This document shows, piece by piece, positions 61,048-64,000 of a stretch of DNA of 64,000 bases. The stretch comes from Bacillus sp. REN16 (GTDB lineage: Bacteria; Bacillota; Bacilli; Bacillales; Bacillaceae_L): contig NZ_JAJFZK010000005.1 in NCBI RefSeq assembly GCF_020731355.1, positions 62,001 through 126,000 on the forward strand, given 5' to 3'. The position numbers and the translations under genes were made by a program. Within the stretch, counting starts at the first letter, position 1, and every line of letters starts with the position of its first letter. A model generated the notes under the pieces. That model worked only from the letters and a program-made list of their open reading frames with translations. It searched no databases and was not told the origin of the DNA.

Positions 61048-63422
61048 TTAAAGCAACAGACAACAATGAATTTTATGAACTAACTAGTCCGACCAGTATG
61101 CCAAAGGCTTCTGGGTTTTTATGGAATGACAAGATGATGATTCATGTGAATTGTCGCGGGTATGCCGTTGCACAATTTATGCAACCAGAGCCTGCAAAAT
61201 ATTCATATGCACCCAATTTGGAAGCAAAGACATTTATGCAACCGGAACAACCTTACTATGCTCATCATCCCGGCCGGTTTGTGTTTATAAAGGATGAAGA
61301 AAATGGCGACGTTTTTTCTGCACCATATGAACCAATGCGTGTCCTTCCTGATCAGTATTCCTTTTTAGTAGGAAAGGATAAGATCATTTGGAAGGTTCAA
61401 AGAAATGATATTCTCGTTGAGATGACGTTGAGTTTACCTAAGGACGAAGCGATGGAGCTTTGGCAGGTGAAGGTGAAAAATCTATCAAATCAAAAACGAA
61501 AATTAAGTGTTTATCCTTATTTTACAGTTGGTTATATGTCGTGGATGAATCAGTCGGGCGAATATAACGAAGCATTACAAGGCATTATTTGTACCGCGAT
61601 TACTCCTTATCAAAAATATCAGGATTATGATAAGATCAAAAACTTTAGTGATAAAACATTTCTAGTGGCCGATCAAAAGCCATTCTCTTGGGAAGTAAGT
61701 CAGGAGGCATTTGAAGGAGAAGGTGGAATTACTTTCCCAACAGGCATCCAACAAGCTGAACTCTCAAGAGGGGATGCACGCTACGAAATGCCAACTGCCG
61801 TGCTTCAATACAAGCTGGAACTCGATGCTGAAGAGGAAAATGAATATCGTTTCCTATTTGGAGCTGCAAGAACGGATGAGGAGATTTTTAATACTCGCGC
61901 TAAGTACTTTGAGAAAAAATCAGAAGACGGTGCAGACGGCTTTGCAAAGGCAGAAGAAGAATATGCAGCGTACATTGCAAAAGGAAAAGGAACTCTACAA
62001 ATTAAGACACCAGATGCTGATTTAGATAATTTCGTGAATCACTGGCTGCCACGTCAAATGTATTATCATGGTATAACAAATCGCCTATCAACAGATCCGC
62101 AAACGCGTAATTATCTTCAAGATAATATGGGGATGAGCTATATTATGCCACAAATGACGAGAGGCGCTTTCCTGACAGCGTTAAGTCAGCAAAAGGAAAG
62201 TGGTGCGATGCCAGATGGAATCATTTTGCATCCGGATGCTGAGTTAAAATATATTAACCAAGTCCCACATACGGACCATTGTGTGTGGTTGCCGATTTGC
62301 CTAAGCGCTTATTTAGATGAGACAAATGATTATAGTATCCTTGATGAAGTGGTTCCTTTTGAAGGCGGAAACAAAACTGCTACCGTTTTTGAGCATATGA
62401 ATCTTGCAATGCAATGGTTAATCCGTGACCGTGATGAGCGTGGTCTGAACTATATTAACCAAGGCGACTGGTGTGACCCTATGAATATGGTGGGGTATAA
62501 AGGAAAAGGTGTTTCCGGTTGGCTAACAACTGCTTCCGCATATGCGTTTAACACGTGGTCTGAAATTTGTGAAGCAAGTGGACAAAGTGAGCTTAGTAAG
62601 GAATACCGTTTGGAAGCAGAAAATACAAACGAGGTCATTAATAAGTATCTTTGGGACGGAGAATGGTACGCACGCGGTATCACCGACGATAATGTCATCT
62701 TTGGAGTTAGCAAGGATACGGAAGGCCGGATTTTCTTAAATTCACAAGGCTGGGCAATGTTAAGTGGTGCAGCTGATGAACAGAAAAAACAAAAATTATT
62801 ACAGGCTGTTATTGACCAGCTAGAAACGCCATATGGAGTTGAAATGCTCGGCCCTGCGTATACAGCGATGCGCGAGGACGTTGGTCGAGTGACTCAAAAA
62901 CATCCTGGATCAGCGGAAAATGGATCAGTCTATAATCATGCGGCCATCTTCTACATCTATGCGCTATATCAAGCAGGCGAGACAGAAAATGCCTTCCGCT
63001 TGCTTCGAAAAATGATTCCAGGTCCAGATGTAGATGATGTCATTCAACGTGGGCAATTACCAGTATTTATTCCAAACTATTACCGTGGTGCCTATCGACA
63101 ATTCCCACGTACCGCTGGTCGCTCAAGCCACTTATTCAATACAGGAACCGTATCTTGGGTATACCGTTCCCTCATTGATGGCCTGTTTGGATTACAAGGA
63201 ACAAAGGATGGACTTCGCATTCACCCTCAGCTCCCAGCAAGCTGGAACGAAGCATCCGTAACACGAACCTTTAGAGGGGCAGAACTGCAAATCGACATGA
63301 AGCGTGAAGCAAACATTCAAAACGTAGAAGTCTATGTAAATGGGCTGCTTATCGAAGACAGTGTCCTGAAGGATATCGAGGCTGGTGGAGAGTATCGAGT
63401 GGTTGTGAAATTGCCGGAGTAA
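61044..63422 (+). CDS. GH94 glycoside phosphorylase
   Basis: This 792-residue enzyme belongs to GH94, whose members cleave beta-glucosides with phosphate to give glucose-1-phosphate. Domain order is N-terminal beta-sandwich (about 1-300), linker helix, and an (alpha/alpha)6 barrel (about 330-720) with the C-terminal beta-domain. The expected general-acid Asp is D478 in GDWCDPMNMVGYKGKG. The family's more usual form is GDWNDGM, so the acceptor site is unusual. No signal peptide is seen. It is linked to a ROK kinase and GH1 behind a sugar ABC transporter. The precise disaccharide is unknown. Confidence 0.85.
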   Translation: MIKATDNNEFYELTSPTSMPKASGFLWNDKMMIHVNCRGYAVAQFMQPEPAKYSYAPNLEAKTFMQPEQPYYAHHPGRFVFIKDEENGDVFSAPYEPMRVLPDQYSFLVGKDKIIWKVQRNDILVEMTLSLPKDEAMELWQVKVKNLSNQKRKLSVYPYFTVGYMSWMNQSGEYNEALQGIICTAITPYQKYQDYDKIKNFSDKTFLVADQKPFSWEVSQEAFEGEGGITFPTGIQQAELSRGDARYEMPTAVLQYKLELDAEEENEYRFLFGAARTDEEIFNTRAKYFEKKSEDGADGFAKAEEEYAAYIAKGKGTLQIKTPDADLDNFVNHWLPRQMYYHGITNRLSTDPQTRNYLQDNMGMSYIMPQMTRGAFLTALSQQKESGAMPDGIILHPDAELKYINQVPHTDHCVWLPICLSAYLDETNDYSILDEVVPFEGGNKTATVFEHMNLAMQWLIRDRDERGLNYINQGDWCDPMNMVGYKGKGVSGWLTTASAYAFNTWSEICEASGQSELSKEYRLEAENTNEVINKYLWDGEWYARGITDDNVIFGVSKDTEGRIFLNSQGWAMLSGAADEQKKQKLLQAVIDQLETPYGVEMLGPAYTAMREDVGRVTQKHPGSAENGSVYNHAAIFYIYALYQAGETENAFRLLRKMIPGPDVDDVIQRGQLPVFIPNYYRGAYRQFPRTAGRSSHLFNTGTVSWVYRSLIDGLFGLQGTKDGLRIHPQLPASWNEASVTRTFRGAELQIDMKREANIQNVEVYVNGLLIEDSVLKDIEAGGEYRVVVKLPE

Positions 63423-63535
63423 ACGAGGGGAGTAAACGAGGGGACGGTTCCGCTGTTCGCCTAATTTCTTCCAGAAGAGTGAACAAGGGGAGTGAACAAG
63501 GGGACGGTTCCGCCGTTCCCCTATTTTTTTCCAGT
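63422..63535 (+). repeat. Tandem ~60-bp duplication, each unit with one REP copy
   Basis: Unit 1 (63422-63480) and unit 2 (63482-63535) have the same layout: a short direct repeat (aaacgaggggagtaaacgag or gaacaaggggagtgaacaag), then GGGGACGGTTCCGCTGTTC or GGGGACGGTTCCGCCGTTCC, then a T-rich tail ending TTCCAG. They directly follow the GH94 stop codon. Confidence 0.85.
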
Positions 63536-63620
63536 AGATAATTTCTTAGGATAGCCTCAGTTTTGATGGAAATGGAATCAGTTTTTCCCAAAATAAATTT
63601 ATTATAACAGTATACTAAAG

Positions 63621-63659
63621 GACCGATTAGCAGAAATCTGTACTAATCGGTCTTTTTTT
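63621..63659 (+). terminator. Strong intrinsic terminator of the GH1/ROK/GH94 operon
   Basis: The arms gaccgattag (63621-63630) and ctaatcggtc (63643-63652) form a perfect 10-bp stem with a 12-nt loop, followed by seven T residues. Confidence 0.9.
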
Positions 63660-64000
63660 ACAAACCTTGATTTCAAACAAGCGTTTCTTACGTTTAGTCA
63701 AGTTGTTTTTTTATAAAATTTTATAATATTTATTGTAGTCGCTGGGGGATTAAAAGGAAACATGACAAATAGACCTATTCATTTACATTTTTTTGAATAG
63801 GGCTAGACTTGTGATACTATGTATGTATGACTAAGATTGGGTGGCTAGTCGGTAATCATAGTTTAGGTTGTGGGTAACTAAAAAGAATATATTCTTTAAT
63901 AGTTTATTCACACAAGCGATAGACGCGACTTTATGACATTTGTTGTAGGATTGCGTTTTTAATTTGTCATAGTAATCAACAATGTGATTGTTGCCGATTC
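63660..64000. other. Gene-free end of the window
   Basis: No gene with a ribosome binding site is visible. Two small inverted repeats occur: cctattca/tgaatagg (63774-63801) and caacaat/attgttg (near 63979-63995). This is probably the upstream region of the next gene outside the window. Confidence 0.5.

Noticed and set aside
63774-63801. cctattca/tgaatagg hairpin as a terminator
   Set aside because: There is no T-run after the stem and no gene upstream that is not already terminated at 63621-63659.
1-64000. tRNA, rRNA, CRISPR, prophage or classical riboswitch
   Set aside because: I read for clover-leaf ends, repeat-spacer patterns, phage genes and known riboswitch cores and saw none. A covariance-model search would be needed to exclude small RNAs.

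Overview
The window reads as an AT-rich chromosomal segment of a Bacillales bacterium (Bacillus/Neobacillus-like). The reasons are strong AGGAGG ribosome binding sites, frequent GTG and TTG starts, CcpA-type cre sites, LplB/YtcP-type sugar transporters, and ManA, GmuE and Iol proteins that look like Bacillus ones. It holds no rRNA, tRNA, CRISPR array or phage genes. It is a nearly continuous run of carbohydrate-uptake and catabolism loci, each with its own regulator.

Layout. (1) 1-6500: end of an aldo/keto reductase gene, a GntR regulator with a HAD phosphatase, then a second GntR regulator divergent from a mannose-family PTS operon (EIIA, EIIB, EIIC, EIID). (2) 6500-8050: coding remnants and a RAYT (REP-associated tyrosine transposase) with REP-like repeats; relatives of these repeats occur throughout the window. 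(3) 8045-22640: a mannoside locus with a GH130 phosphorylase, two DUF1861 proteins, GH13, a CUT1 ABC transporter, a LacI regulator, manA, a deleted GH130 pseudogene, GH2 beta-mannosidase and a GmuE-like ROK kinase. (4) 22800-33730: a LacI regulator with three copies of its presumed operator, then an ABC transporter operon with a PHP-domain hydrolase, a glycerophosphodiesterase-like enzyme, an aldo/keto reductase, a sugar isomerase/epimerase-like protein and a GH38-like DUF5054 protein. (5) 33730-34620: a scar holding a frameshifted DUF624 (YesL-like) gene and the tail of an ABC permease gene. (6) 34624-52200: a secreted phosphodiesterase, a LacI regulator, a HAD phosphatase, an AfuABC-type ABC transporter, an inositol monophosphatase-family enzyme, then iolG-B-C-J-A and iolD-E and a second LacI regulator. 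(7) 52380-63660: ABC transporter, YesM/YesN-type two-component system, GH1, ROK kinase and GH94 phosphorylase, closed by a strong terminator.

How the genes work together. Region 6 is the most interesting. A secreted PLC-like phosphodiesterase, a transporter of the class known to import sugar phosphates, an IMPase and an inositol pathway together suggest capture of phosphorylated inositol from outside the cell (inference). A 14-nt operator sequence shared between the LacI promoter and the 5' end of the phosphodiesterase gene supports the link. In region 3, GH130 next to two DUF1861 genes suggests metabolism of beta-mannosides, possibly beta-1,2-linked. In region 1, a 26-bp element that is 23/26 identical overlaps both the PTS promoter and the promoter of the adjacent GntR gene, so one regulator probably controls both.
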